Of a stretch of DNA of 64,000 nt, positions 8,456 through 16,485 are shown in pieces. A program made the position numbers and the translations under genes. The stretch is from positions 1-64,000 of the forward strand of contig JAHIVB010000014.1 in assembly GCA_018816905.1 (NCBI GenBank), read 5' to 3'. The notes below the pieces were generated by a model. It was not told the DNA's origin and made no database searches. It was given only the letters and a program-made list of their open reading frames with translations. Position 1 is the first letter of the stretch. Every line of letters begins with the position of its first letter. Source of the DNA: Bacillota bacterium (GTDB taxonomy: Bacteria > Bacillota_I > Bacilli_A > Izemoplasmatales > Hujiaoplasmataceae).

Positions 8456-8596
8456 CCTCATGGATTTGCTGGTATTGTCTTCTTGAAAGACTACGCGCCT
8501 GAAGGAATGAACTATTGGTTTTATTCTTTTATTGCCGATAATTTACCTTACATGGACGCCTCCTTTGGATTCTGTTTGATCATTGTGCTATTTTAA
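8456..8596 (+). pseudogene. Relic of the thiT 3' end
   Basis: The translation HGFAGIVFLKDYAPEGMNYWFYSFIADNLPYMDASF parallels the C-terminal third of ThiT (window 5155-5300), and the DNA also aligns closely over about 130 bases. The ligand-contacting Trp of FWKDY is Leu here and the last helix is cut short. The two copies are only 3.2 kb apart in the same orientation, so a partial duplication or transfer of a paralogue followed by decay is likely. Not functional as a transporter. Confidence 0.8.
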
Positions 8597-8680
8597 TTTC
8601 AAAGAGATATTTCAAAGACGAATTTTATTATGAAATAAAAAGTTATAACAAAAGAAAAGAAGAAGAGACATTTTGTGTTT

Positions 8681-9955
8681 TTATCCAAAGTTGTTAGAAA
8701 AGAAAAGTAATTCTTTCTTATTTGGAGTAAGAAGTCCAATTCCTTTATGATATCTTATAGTGTTATAATAGTTCATGTACTCATCAACCATTTTAATATA
8801 ATCTTGAATTGTTCTAAAAGGCTGTCTGTTGTGGATGGCCTCTTTTTTATAACTTGAAAAAAAGGATTCCATAACTGAATTGTCATAAGGATAACCTGGG
8901 GCACTGAATGATTGAGTCACTTCATGTTTTCTGAGATGACTCTGAAAGATTTCTGAAGTGTATTGAACTCCTCTGTCACTGTGGAACATATGAGGTTTTG
9001 TCTTTCTTAAGAGTAGTGCTTGATTGAATGTATATAGGCTAAGTCTAGTGTTGTTTTTTCTTGATACTTGATAGGAAATTATTTTTCTGGAGAACAAATC
9101 AAGAATGGCACATAAATAAACTGGTTTTTGATTGATTTTGATTTCAGTAATATCGCTTACCCATACAATGTTTGGATACTTCTGAGTAAATTGTTGGTTT
9201 AAGAGATTTTTGCAGTTTTCATTTGTTCTTTTCGGAGGACGAATGAAAACTGCTTTCTTTTTGATTTGTGGTTTGATACCAATGTCTTGCATCAAATTAT
9301 AGATTTTTTTATAACCAACCTGAATACCTTTATCCATCAGTGATTTTCTGATTTTAGCTCCACCTATTCTCTTCTTATGTTTTAAGAACACTTCCATTAT
9401 TTCCTTTTTTAATATTTGATCTCTTTTTTCATAATAGGATAATCCAGTTCTCTGATGGTAGTAGTAGGTAGAACGGTTGTAATCAAGTGCTTCACATAAC
9501 ATTTTTATTGAATACTGATCTCTCAAAGAATGAATGACTTCATGTTTCTCATATTTCGTCATGTCATTTGTGGTTGAGACGGATTTTAATATAGTAATCA
9601 TTTTGTGTAAATTGGAAATGATTTCTCTTGAATATCTTCTTGGTTTGGATTGAGATGAAAGAACACATTTCTTGTATTTTTTTATCCATAGGTATACAGT
9701 ACTCGGCCTTAATTGATACTCATCACAAATCGATTTTACCTTCATCCCTGAAATGGCCTTCAATGCGATGATGTCTCTTTCTTTGTTTGTATAAATAATC
9801 GTGATGTCTTTGACCTGGGCTTCTCTTGAAGATAACCAAGAGTAGATAGAACTTTTTTTAATGTTGTACTTAAAGCAAATCTGATTAACAGACATTTTTG
9901 AATCATAATCTTCAAACACTTGGGTTTTTACTTCATTTCTATGTTCTTGGTTCAT
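8681..9955 (-). mobile_element. IS3-family insertion sequence transposase (intact)
   Basis: A 424-residue transposase in a single frame. Two helix-turn-helix segments occupy about residues 1-100, then the HTH_21 region, then the rve integrase core. The DDE triad is visible in WVSDITEIK, HSDRGVQYTS and NSVMESFFSSYKKE, with the terminal MNYYNTIRYH block. ATG 9955 has GGAGG (9966-9962 on this strand) six bases upstream. Most IS3 elements encode this as two overlapping frames joined by frameshifting; here it is naturally fused. I could not fix the terminal inverted repeats or a target duplication by eye, so the element ends are not given. Confidence 0.92.
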
Positions 9956-10329
9956 TTGAAACCTCCGCTATTTAATACAGTGCTCCACTATAACACAAAT
10001 ATATTGAATTTGCGAAAAATACTATGAAAATTAATAATTTTTATCTAACATGTTTAATTTCAACTATCATAATTCAAGGCTGAAAATGGGGATTTTTATA
10101 TTGAAATGCAAATACTTGTTATAGGTAAATTCCAAGTTTTACATAATTTAAATTTCATTATTCGTTAATCACGAGCCAATTAGTAGCATAATACAGGAAA
10201 AGATCTATTTTTCATACATGTTATTCACAAAAGAAGGTCAATAAATCAGACAGTAGTTTAATAGAATATTTAACAGAAGAATTTCATTTATTCTATTTAC
10301 TAAGAGTCATATTAGTGCTATAATCAGTA
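9956..10329. other. Gene-free AT-rich stretch right of the IS element
   Basis: Contains the upstream end of the IS element on the minus strand and, at 10316-10324, TGCTATAAT with a weak TTTACT 17 bp upstream. No other feature is visible. Confidence 0.5.
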
Positions 10330-11202
10330 ATGGATAGTCAATTTAACAAAAGATATAATTGCTTAAAATGGCTAGATTTCCATATTTTTAGGTGTTCAAA
10401 TCCCATCAACCGCACCACTGTCGCTCAATTGTACCCTACTACAGACATTTTGGGAAATAGTTTCGGATTACCGTTGCTACCTATTGCATCGTATTTTCAC
10501 AAATTATTGATTCAGAATTTTAATAATACAAAGTATGTAAAAAGCATAACATATTATAACCTGCAGCTTGAAAAACTCGTGCCAGGATCATTGGAGTTAG
10601 TATATGATGAGAATGGAAATGTAGAATTTGAAGACTTAGTGACTTTCACGTTTAACTTTGGAGTAGATTTGTCAGATCCTGAAGTTGAGGTTGTTTCAGA
10701 TGCTCACTATATAAGAGATGTTTACCCATACTTGTTTTGGGGGAATTCTTTATATGATTATTTCTCTCACACTGCATTCGAAAGATTTGTATGGGATAAA
10801 GCATCAAACATTCTAGATGATTTTGCATATTCCATAATAAGATCATTTTCTGGTTCTCAATTAACATCTCAATATCCAACCAATGTAGAAGATTTTGGTG
10901 GAACAGAGATTCCTGATGATATTATCAATAATCCATATGGATGGTCAATGTATTTTGATTATATTCCAGATCAAGAAATTCATGAAGACAATTTTTCAAA
11001 CATTAATTGGAGTACTTTCATAATCAATGTATATTCTGAGGTTCCAGGCATAATAACGAAATTTGAAGATGAAGATAATGTAGATTATAACAATCCTGGA
11101 ACATATCTAGTTACAGTGGGAATTAGGGATGAAGAAGAACGTGAACTGACTCAAACCTTTCAAGTAATTGTATTGCCAAAAGTAGTAATTCCAAGTTGTT
11201 AA
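10330..11202 (+). CDS. Orphan protein with a C-terminal Ig-like domain, probably 5'-damaged
   Basis: A 290-codon open frame. The C-terminal end (NPGTYLVTVGIRDEEER ... FQVIVLP) has the pattern of a bacterial Ig-like/HYR-type domain, as in surface proteins, but there is no signal peptide. The only early ATG (10330) lies six bases after a TATAAT, so it would fall at or before the transcription start and cannot be the true initiation codon of that promoter. The first ~40 codons look unlike the rest and contain a tRNA 3'-end-like sequence (10391-10417). I think the gene has lost its true 5' end. Middle part unrecognised. Confidence 0.5.
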   Translation: MDSQFNKRYNCLKWLDFHIFRCSNPINRTTVAQLYPTTDILGNSFGLPLLPIASYFHKLLIQNFNNTKYVKSITYYNLQLEKLVPGSLELVYDENGNVEFEDLVTFTFNFGVDLSDPEVEVVSDAHYIRDVYPYLFWGNSLYDYFSHTAFERFVWDKASNILDDFAYSIIRSFSGSQLTSQYPTNVEDFGGTEIPDDIINNPYGWSMYFDYIPDQEIHEDNFSNINWSTFIINVYSEVPGIITKFEDEDNVDYNNPGTYLVTVGIRDEEERELTQTFQVIVLPKVVIPSC

Positions 11203-11217
11203 GATGGGAGTGAGAAA

Positions 11218-11688
11218 ATGGATAAATCAAAATACAAATTCTTCTGGTATAAAGTGAGTGGTGGACTAGCTCTAATAATATCTTTATTATTTTCTGCACA
11301 CTATATAATTATGGGTTATTTTTCTATCGGAAGTCTTATAGTGTCTATAATAATTCCGCTTGTCTACATTTATATTTGGGCAAACTCTCTTAGATATGCG
11401 AAAACACAATTGAATTATATAAGATATGAGAACATTATTTTACTTTTGTTGCCTTTGGGGATTATATCCACCTTTACAATTTTCGTAATAACATCTTTAT
11501 CTACGACACTTCAAAATGATGCGTTTATACGTTTTTTTATTTCGCCAATAGTTACTTTTTTCATAATCATCATTTGGTGTTTTCTTAGTAAGCTTGAGTC
11601 AAAACGAAAAACCGTTGTATTGATTATATATACGACAATCTTAATATTATACTATTGTTTTCTGTTTTTTATGGTTAGGTACATATAA
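11218..11688 (+). CDS. Small polytopic membrane protein, unknown
   Basis: 156 residues with five hydrophobic segments (about 12-32, 36-54, 72-92, 103-122, 130-152) and short charged loops. ATG 11218 follows GGGAGTGA at proper spacing, 15 bases after the upstream gene, so the two are probably cotranscribed. No motif suggests a function. A small immunity-type or integral accessory protein is conceivable but unsupported. Confidence 0.6.
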   Translation: MDKSKYKFFWYKVSGGLALIISLLFSAHYIIMGYFSIGSLIVSIIIPLVYIYIWANSLRYAKTQLNYIRYENIILLLLPLGIISTFTIFVITSLSTTLQNDAFIRFFISPIVTFFIIIIWCFLSKLESKRKTVVLIIYTTILILYYCFLFFMVRYI

Positions 11689-11800
11689 TGTGTTGTATGC
11701 GGTATTTACACACTATTTTCGACCACTTACACTTGGATTCTGGACTGTATAGGGTAAATACAACAGTCATTTTCGACAGTTGACCCTTTTAAAGAGAAGT

Positions 11801-11827
11801 ACCATCAAAACTGATGGTCTTTTTTTT
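11801..11827 (+). terminator. Intrinsic terminator after the orphan gene pair
   Basis: 7-bp stem ACCATCA/TGATGGT (11801-11807 with 11812-11818) followed by an unbroken T run (11820-11827). Confidence 0.75.
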
Positions 11828-11831
11828 CGCT

Positions 11832-12173
11832 TTATGTGGACGTAAACTCATACTCAGCGGGTGTCGAATATTTAAGAGAAGCATGTGGACGTTTTTCATT
11901 GTAGAAGATGACGTACTCGTCAATACAATTTCTTAAGTGATCATAGCTGTTGTAGATATGTCTATATATTTCTTCTTTCTTGATACTTGCAAAAAAACTC
12001 TCAGCAACTGAATTATCATATGGACATCCTTTCTTAGAAAATGACTGTGAAATCTTATTTTGCCTGAGATAGGATTTGAACACTTTTGCAGTATATTGCT
12101 TACTGGATTGGTATGGTTTTCGAACAGAGAATAAATTCATCATATGCATACGAATTGTTTTCAAAAGAAACAA
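11832..12173 (-). pseudogene. IS3-family transposase remnant (C-terminal part)
   Basis: 113 codons matching the end of an IS3 (IS150-type) transposase: FKSYLRQNKISQSFSKKG, YDNSVAESFFASIKKE and FYNEKRPHASLKYSTPAEYE. The third catalytic acidic residue (Glu) is present, but the HSD block holding the second Asp has been scrambled and everything N-terminal is gone. It differs clearly from the intact element at 8.7-10 kb, so it represents another element. Not expected to be active. Confidence 0.88.
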
Positions 12174-12415
12174 CGAGGTTATCTAGAGACTGTACCGACA
12201 ATGCGATATGAAGTTAAAAGGCATTGATTTTGTGATTAAATATGTTGCTTCGCAACAATTAACCACTCAAAAGTCTCGTGTGTGTAAACATAAATAGGGC
12301 TAAAAATATGTTACTTCGGGAAAGTCGAGGCACTTTTGTATAGCACTTGGCACCACTCGACACAGTTTGTCTGTGTAAACATATTATCAAAAAAACTGAA
12401 ATAACATATGAAAAG

Positions 12416-12449
12416 AGAACTCAAAAATCCTTTATATGAGTTCTTTTTT
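12416..12449 (+). terminator. Orphan terminator-like hairpin
   Basis: Perfect 8-bp stem AGAACTCA/TGAGTTCT (12416-12423 with 12437-12444) and six T. No intact gene precedes it, so it may be left from a deleted one. Confidence 0.55.
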
Positions 12450-12571
12450 GATGATCATCTTCTCAATATAATTCTAATCAGAATAAAATTATCATGTAAT
12501 GGACACGAATTAATGGAATTTCTAATATTCCATTTATCAAAGATTATGTCAAGTATATTTTTCGATTTCTT

Positions 12572-12670
12572 TGTCGATTGTGATAATAGCCGTGAGCTTC
12601 TATTGCACAAAAAGAAAACTCGGTATAACTCCAGTAAAAAACACAATAAACTGAGTCATGATAAGACAAA
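12572..12670 (+). repeat. Dispersed repeat, copy B
   Basis: Diverged direct copy of 7401-7520. Both copies face the same way, and together they bracket the two orphan-gene clusters and both IS3 elements. In this copy the frame over the conserved part stays open (…HKKKTRYNSSKKH…), which hints at a former coding sequence. Confidence 0.65.
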
Positions 12671-12685
12671 ATAAGTAAATGTATC

Positions 12686-12720
12686 AAAAAAATGACCCAC
12701 TTAATAAAGTGAGTCATTTT
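12686..12720. terminator. Bidirectional terminator at the end of the iron permease gene
   Basis: Stem 12689-12702 with 12707-12720, one mismatch, flanked by an A run on the left and a T run on the right; it can serve the minus-strand permease transcript. Confidence 0.75.
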
Positions 12721-12757
12721 TCATCTAAACTGGATTTATGATAAATCTAAGAATTCA

Positions 12758-13579
12758 TTACTTTTGTTTTTTTAGTGTGTATAACCAAAAACCTAAAATA
12801 GAAAAGGTATAGACGTATTGAATAACAAACTGAATGATTTCAGGCTTGGAATACCATCCGAAGCCTACATATAGTGGAACACCGAGTATCCCTGTTTTAT
12901 GATCAAAGATAGTAGAAGATAAATCAAAGAATTTTGTAAATACAGGATGTGAGGATTCAATCAATGAAAGATCTTTGAAAGCAGACAAGCCTTCGTGTAT
13001 TCCATATCCAAGCAGGAAACCGGCTTGGAGAATCAAGTAAACCAAGGTAATATTGAAGATCATCTTTAAATTAACTTTTACAAGAGAATAGAAAATCATT
13101 ACGACAAATACGAGCGATAGAAGGACGCCAGCGAAAATTCCTAATATAGAGTAACTCCCTGCAAAACTGAAGATGGCGATTTCAACACCTTCTCTGGCTA
13201 TCATCGCAAAAGCAAGAACAAATATTCCTGTTTTAGAAATGTCTTGATGAAGTTTTGCTTGAATGTCACCTGTCATGCTTGAACCATTCTTAATCATCCA
13301 TATAATGAAAGTAGTCACGAGAACAAGTGCAAAAAGGCTCGCAGAGGTTTCCCAAAGCTTGGAAACGGGACCTACACTGTCAAAAGAATTAGATATTGCA
13401 TATAATACACCACCTAATATCAACGATAGGATGACTCCGACAAATGCTCCCCTCCAAACATATTTGGTTGATTCTTCACGATTTGTTTTCTTAAGATAAC
13501 GCAAAATTACAGCCACGATTAAAAAAGCTTCCATGCCTTCTCTAAAGCCTATGATCAGTCCGGGTAAAAAATCTTGCAT
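12758..13579 (-). CDS. FTR1-family iron permease
   Basis: A 273-residue membrane protein with seven hydrophobic segments. It has the two REGxE iron-passage motifs of the FTR1/EfeU family: REGMEAF at residues 13-19 in helix 1 and REGVEIA around residue 129 in helix 4. The family moves ferric iron (after ferroxidation) or ferrous iron across the cytoplasmic membrane. No EfeO/EfeB partner lies nearby, so this is a stand-alone permease. ATG 13579 follows a GGAGGT site. A palindrome at the transcription start suggests metal-dependent repression. Confidence 0.9.
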   Translation of the reverse strand: MQDFLPGLIIGFREGMEAFLIVAVILRYLKKTNREESTKYVWRGAFVGVILSLILGGVLYAISNSFDSVGPVSKLWETSASLFALVLVTTFIIWMIKNGSSMTGDIQAKLHQDISKTGIFVLAFAMIAREGVEIAIFSFAGSYSILGIFAGVLLSLVFVVMIFYSLVKVNLKMIFNITLVYLILQAGFLLGYGIHEGLSAFKDLSLIESSHPVFTKFFDLSSTIFDHKTGILGVPLYVGFGWYSKPEIIQFVIQYVYTFSILGFWLYTLKKQK

Positions 13580-13598
13580 ATTATGACCTCCAATAAAA

Positions 13599-13614
13599 GT
13601 TAGCTACAACTAAC
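13599..13614 (-). promoter_or_regulatory. Candidate metal-regulator operator of the FTR1 gene
   Basis: GTTAG-6-CTAAC inverted repeat starting immediately after the -10 box, covering the expected transcription start. TTAG...CTAA half-sites recall DtxR/IdeR/MntR-type operators; assignment to a given regulator is inference. Confidence 0.5.
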
Positions 13615-13642
13615 ATTATACCTTTATCTAATTTTTAGTCAA
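13615..13642 (-). promoter_or_regulatory. Promoter of the FTR1 gene
   Basis: TTGACT (13642-13637), 16-bp spacer, perfect TATAAT (13620-13615) on the minus strand. Confidence 0.8.
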
Positions 13643-13701
13643 ATCATTCGATAGTCATTCTTGATTGAAAACGGTAACCAAATTAAAAAAACCTATTTCA
13701 G

Positions 13702-13728
13702 TTAGCACTCAACACTTGACAGTGCTAA
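13702..13728 (+). promoter_or_regulatory. CIRCE element (HrcA operator) of htpG
   Basis: TTAGCACTC, nine bases, CAGTGCTAA: one mismatch from the perfect CIRCE inverted repeat. It overlaps the -35 box of the htpG promoter, so HrcA binding would block transcription until heat shock. Confidence 0.92.
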
Positions 13729-13743
13729 TGGATGTGGTATAAT
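13716..13743 (+). promoter_or_regulatory. htpG promoter
   Basis: Perfect TTGACA (13716-13721), 16-bp spacer, perfect TATAAT (13738-13743). The -35 lies inside the CIRCE repeat. Confidence 0.88.
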
Positions 13744-13773
13744 AGATTCGATAACTATTTATGGAGGTGCAAT

Positions 13774-15717
13774 ATGAAGCAACAAATGGAATTTAAAACA
13801 GAATCAAAACGATTGTTAGACTTGATGATTCACTCGATTTACACAAATAAGGAAATCTTTTTACGAGAATTGATTTCCAATGCATCCGATGCGATTGACA
13901 AGTATCATTTATTAAGTCTCACCGACGAAACATTAGAGAAGACCAATGACTACGAGATTCACATCGAAGTCGATAAAAAACACCGCAAGATTAAAATAAC
14001 AGACAATGGAATCGGTATGACTTATGATGAACTTGTCAATAATCTTGGGACCATAGCGAAAAGCGGAACCCTCGAGTTCTTACAAAAAATCAAAGAAAAA
14101 TCCATGAAAGAAACCGACTTAATCGGCCAGTTCGGTGTCGGGTTCTACTCCTCTTTCATGGTCAGCAAGAAAGTACAAGTAGTGACGAAATCTCCATTCT
14201 CCGATACTGCATACAAATGGGTATCTGAAGGAGAAGAATCTTTCACAATCGAAGAAACCAAACGGGAAGAAAGAGGCACAGAAATCACGCTTTATCTTCG
14301 TAAAAACGAAGACGACGAAAACTATGATATTTTCCTGGAAACATACAAAATCAAAAGCCTTGTCAAAAAATACTCTGATTATGTCAAATACCCCATCACT
14401 TTAGAAAACGAAGTCGAAAAACCAAAACTCGATGACGAAGGAAAAGAGATCGAAGGAGAGTTTGACAAAGTTTTCGAGAACGAGACCATCAATACCAGAA
14501 CCCCGATTTGGAATAAACCCAAATCCGATGTAACAGACGATCAACTGAATGAATTTTACAAATCGACTTACTATGATTATGACAATCCTCAATACACTTT
14601 CTGGAACAACATTGAAGGGGCATTAACCTACAAATCATTGATTTTCATTCCAGGAAAAGCACCTTATAATCTTTATTCAGAAAAGTATGAAAAAGGTCTT
14701 CAACTCTATGCCAAAGACGTATTTGTCATGGATAAATGCAAAGAACTTGTGCCAGACTACTTACGGTTTGTCAAAGGGCTTGTCGTCAGTCAAGATTTAT
14801 CCTTAAACATCAGTCGTGAAATTCTGCAAAAGAATTCTCAACTTGTAAAAATTGCGGGAAACTTAGAAAAGAAAATCTTGAATGAACTTGAAAAATCTTT
14901 GAAAAACGAACGAGAAAAATATGAAGAATTCTTTAAAGAATTCGGAGTCAATCTCAAATATGGAGTCTATGACAACTTTGGAGAAAAGAAAGAATCATTA
15001 AAAGATTTGCTACTATTCAAAACCGTCAATCAAGACAAAATGGTTTCTTTAAAAGAGTACGTTGAAGCTATGCCTAAAGAACAAGATGCCATCTATTATG
15101 GAAGTGCGCCCTCTAAAGATGCCATAAAAATATCTCCACAAATGGACATCATCAAATCCAAAGGATATGATGTACTAGTGTTAACCGACGAAGTAGACGA
15201 ATTCATGATAAGCATTCTTCATGAATATGACAAAAAACAATTCAAGTCGATTAATCAAGGTGATTTAAACATCTTGGATGAAAAAGAAAAGGAAACGATC
15301 AAGGAACTAGAAACTGAAAATAAAGATCTTCTTGAAACTTTAAAAGAAATCTTAAAAGAGGAAGTTACAGACGTTAAACTTTCCACTCGACTCACAGATT
15401 CACCCGTTTGCCTAGTCAGTGGAGAAGGGTTATCCTTTGAAATGGAAAAAGTAATCAATCAGATGCCTGGAGATAAGAAAATGAAAGCGGATAAGATTCT
15501 TGAAATCAATCCGAAACACGAACTCTTCAAAGCCATCGAAAATGTATTTCTAGAATCGAAAGAATCTCTCAATGACTTTGCAAGTGTTTTGTATCATCAA
15601 GCCTTGTTGATTGAAGGATTACCCATCAAGGATCCAGTTGCTTTTTCAAACAAAATGATTAAATTGATGATCAAAGCTGCTAAATCATCGAATACTTCAG
15701 AAAAAGATCCAGCATAA
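13774..15717 (+). CDS. htpG: Molecular chaperone HtpG (Hsp90)
   Basis: A 647-residue cytosolic ATP-dependent chaperone. The GHKL ATPase domain comes first (FLRELISNASDAIDK, DNGIGM, GQFGVGFYSSFMV), followed by the middle domain (including RGLVVSQDLSLNISREILQ-like text with the catalytic Arg) and a C-terminal dimerisation region ending in short charged residues. I start at ATG 13774, which has GGAGGT eight bases before. An upstream in-frame start at 13732 would lie inside the promoter. Control by CIRCE is visible directly upstream. Single-gene transcript ending at a strong hairpin. Confidence 0.97.
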   Translation: MKQQMEFKTESKRLLDLMIHSIYTNKEIFLRELISNASDAIDKYHLLSLTDETLEKTNDYEIHIEVDKKHRKIKITDNGIGMTYDELVNNLGTIAKSGTLEFLQKIKEKSMKETDLIGQFGVGFYSSFMVSKKVQVVTKSPFSDTAYKWVSEGEESFTIEETKREERGTEITLYLRKNEDDENYDIFLETYKIKSLVKKYSDYVKYPITLENEVEKPKLDDEGKEIEGEFDKVFENETINTRTPIWNKPKSDVTDDQLNEFYKSTYYDYDNPQYTFWNNIEGALTYKSLIFIPGKAPYNLYSEKYEKGLQLYAKDVFVMDKCKELVPDYLRFVKGLVVSQDLSLNISREILQKNSQLVKIAGNLEKKILNELEKSLKNEREKYEEFFKEFGVNLKYGVYDNFGEKKESLKDLLLFKTVNQDKMVSLKEYVEAMPKEQDAIYYGSAPSKDAIKISPQMDIIKSKGYDVLVLTDEVDEFMISILHEYDKKQFKSINQGDLNILDEKEKETIKELETENKDLLETLKEILKEEVTDVKLSTRLTDSPVCLVSGEGLSFEMEKVINQMPGDKKMKADKILEINPKHELFKAIENVFLESKESLNDFASVLYHQALLIEGLPIKDPVAFSNKMIKLMIKAAKSSNTSEKDPA

Positions 15718-15739
15718 CCAAGGATCATATACACACAAG

Positions 15740-15783
15740 CGCCATCAGTACTTTTTTAATAGTGTTGATGGCGTTTTATTTTT
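15740..15783 (+). terminator. htpG terminator
   Basis: 13-bp stem (15740-15752 with 15761-15773, two G-U pairs) followed by TTTTATTTTT. Confidence 0.85.
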
Positions 15784-15876
15784 AATTTTGATAAAGTGTA
15801 TATTTTATCGTTCTTTTTTGATAAAATGAATTAGTCATTCATCATAACACTTTATAAAACATTCATTATCTTAGTA

Positions 15877-15907
15877 ATAAAAAAATGCTTCAATTTCCCA
15901 AGCATTT
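15877..15907 (-). terminator. Terminator of the peptide/90-aa transcript
   Basis: 8-bp stem AAATGCTT/AAGCATTT (15883-15890 with 15900-15907) with a T run on the minus strand, 60 bases beyond the stop of the 90-residue gene. Confidence 0.7.
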
Positions 15908-15966
15908 ATTTATTCTATTGAAATATAGTTTCATCATCCTAATCATAAATATCTACAAATAAATTT

Positions 15967-16239
15967 CTAAGATAGACTTTTTAGTGTGTTTTGAAGAAGA
16001 TCTTTTGTTATAATATGATCGTTTTTATTAAAGACATATTCACTAGACATAATCGTAGTGTAGTTCTTTAGGTACCAGTCAAGCAATTTTGAAATGCATG
16101 CTTTGACCAAGATTACGTTTTCTTCCTCTATATACTTCCTTAAAGATTTTAAGTAGCCAACCACGTAAGGATTCCTAGTATAGCTAGTTATAGTGAAGGT
16201 TATTCCATCTAATTCGATTTGTAAATCTGTTAAATTCAT
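15967..16239 (-). CDS. 90-residue hypothetical protein in the signal-peptide operon
   Basis: A small soluble protein without signal sequence or known motif. It has an amphipathic helical middle (YLKSLRKYIEEENVILVKACISKLLDWYLKN) flanked by a short beta-like start (DLQIELDGITFTITSY). ATG 16239 follows GGAGATG at good spacing. It starts 14 bases after the stop of the exported-peptide gene, and the ribosome site overlaps the region just after that stop, so translation is probably coupled. A role in peptide maturation, immunity or regulation is possible, but nothing in the sequence proves it. Confidence 0.7.
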   Translation of the reverse strand: MNLTDLQIELDGITFTITSYTRNPYVVGYLKSLRKYIEEENVILVKACISKLLDWYLKNYTTIMSSEYVFNKNDHIITKDLLQNTLKSLS

Positions 16240-16253
16240 TCAAACATCTCCGG

Positions 16254-16403
16254 CTAAAAATTAATAAATTCAGGAATATCATCGTCATCGAAACCCAATT
16301 GAACATGAATTGGATTTTGTACTGACGTTTTCATAGAAAAGGGCTTAACATTTGCAAAGATACAAGTAAGCAATAAAAAAAGTATTAAAATTGTTTTTTT
16401 CAT
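16254..16403 (-). CDS. Small exported pro-peptide, candidate quorum-sensing pheromone precursor
   Basis: A 49-codon gene with a textbook ribosome site (AAAGGAGG, seven bases before ATG 16403). The product begins MKKT, has a hydrophobic core ILILFLLLTCIFA (residues 5-17), a short polar middle, and ends in an acidic-hydrophobic tail DDDDIPEFINF (39-49). Size and plan match PapR-type precursors of PlcR systems: export signal at the N-terminus and active peptide at the extreme C-terminus, PapR itself ending in a similar L-P-F-E-F style tail. The divergent neighbour is a matching HTH/helical-repeat regulator. The gene is certain as an open frame with good signals; the pheromone role is inference. 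A short lipoprotein-like or secreted effector is the alternative. Confidence 0.75.
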   Translation of the reverse strand: MKKTILILFLLLTCIFANVKPFSMKTSVQNPIHVQLGFDDDDIPEFINF

Positions 16404-16460
16404 AATATTTCCTCCTTTTATCTAAATGATAACTAGAAGGAGAGTTATTCACCACAGCAC

Positions 16461-16471
16461 ATATGTCATAT
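16461..16471. promoter_or_regulatory. ATATG-T-CATAT palindrome between peptide operon and regulator
   Basis: A perfect 11-bp palindrome in the 82-bp divergent region, about 60 bp upstream of the peptide start. It would lie just upstream of a weak minus-strand promoter (TGGTGA-17-TATCAT). ATATG/CATAT half-sites recur at 17604-17620. Candidate binding site for the adjacent regulator. Confidence 0.45.
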
Positions 16472-16485
16472 ATTTAGGAGAAATC

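Larger units (their letters stand above)
12174..12757. other. Gene-free debris between the IS remnant and the iron permease gene
   Basis: Holds a palindrome TGTTGC-TTC-GCAACA (12243-12257), two similar but degenerate blocks each running from AAATATGTT(G/A)CTTCG to TGTGTAAACAT (about 12238-12290 and 12306-12385), a terminator-like hairpin at 12416-12449, copy B of the dispersed repeat, and the terminator of the next gene. An 88-codon frame over 12408-12674 starts inside a hairpin and has no credible ribosome site, so I do not call it a gene. Confidence 0.6.

Noticed and set aside
8600-10000. Terminal inverted repeats and target duplication of the IS3 element.
   Set aside because: Only weak similarity (TTTGTGTT at both sides) was seen by eye; not enough to set the element ends.
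12408-12674. An 88-codon open frame overlapping the repeat copy B.
   Set aside because: It starts within a terminator hairpin, has no ribosome site, and its second half is the diverged repeat; treated as debris.
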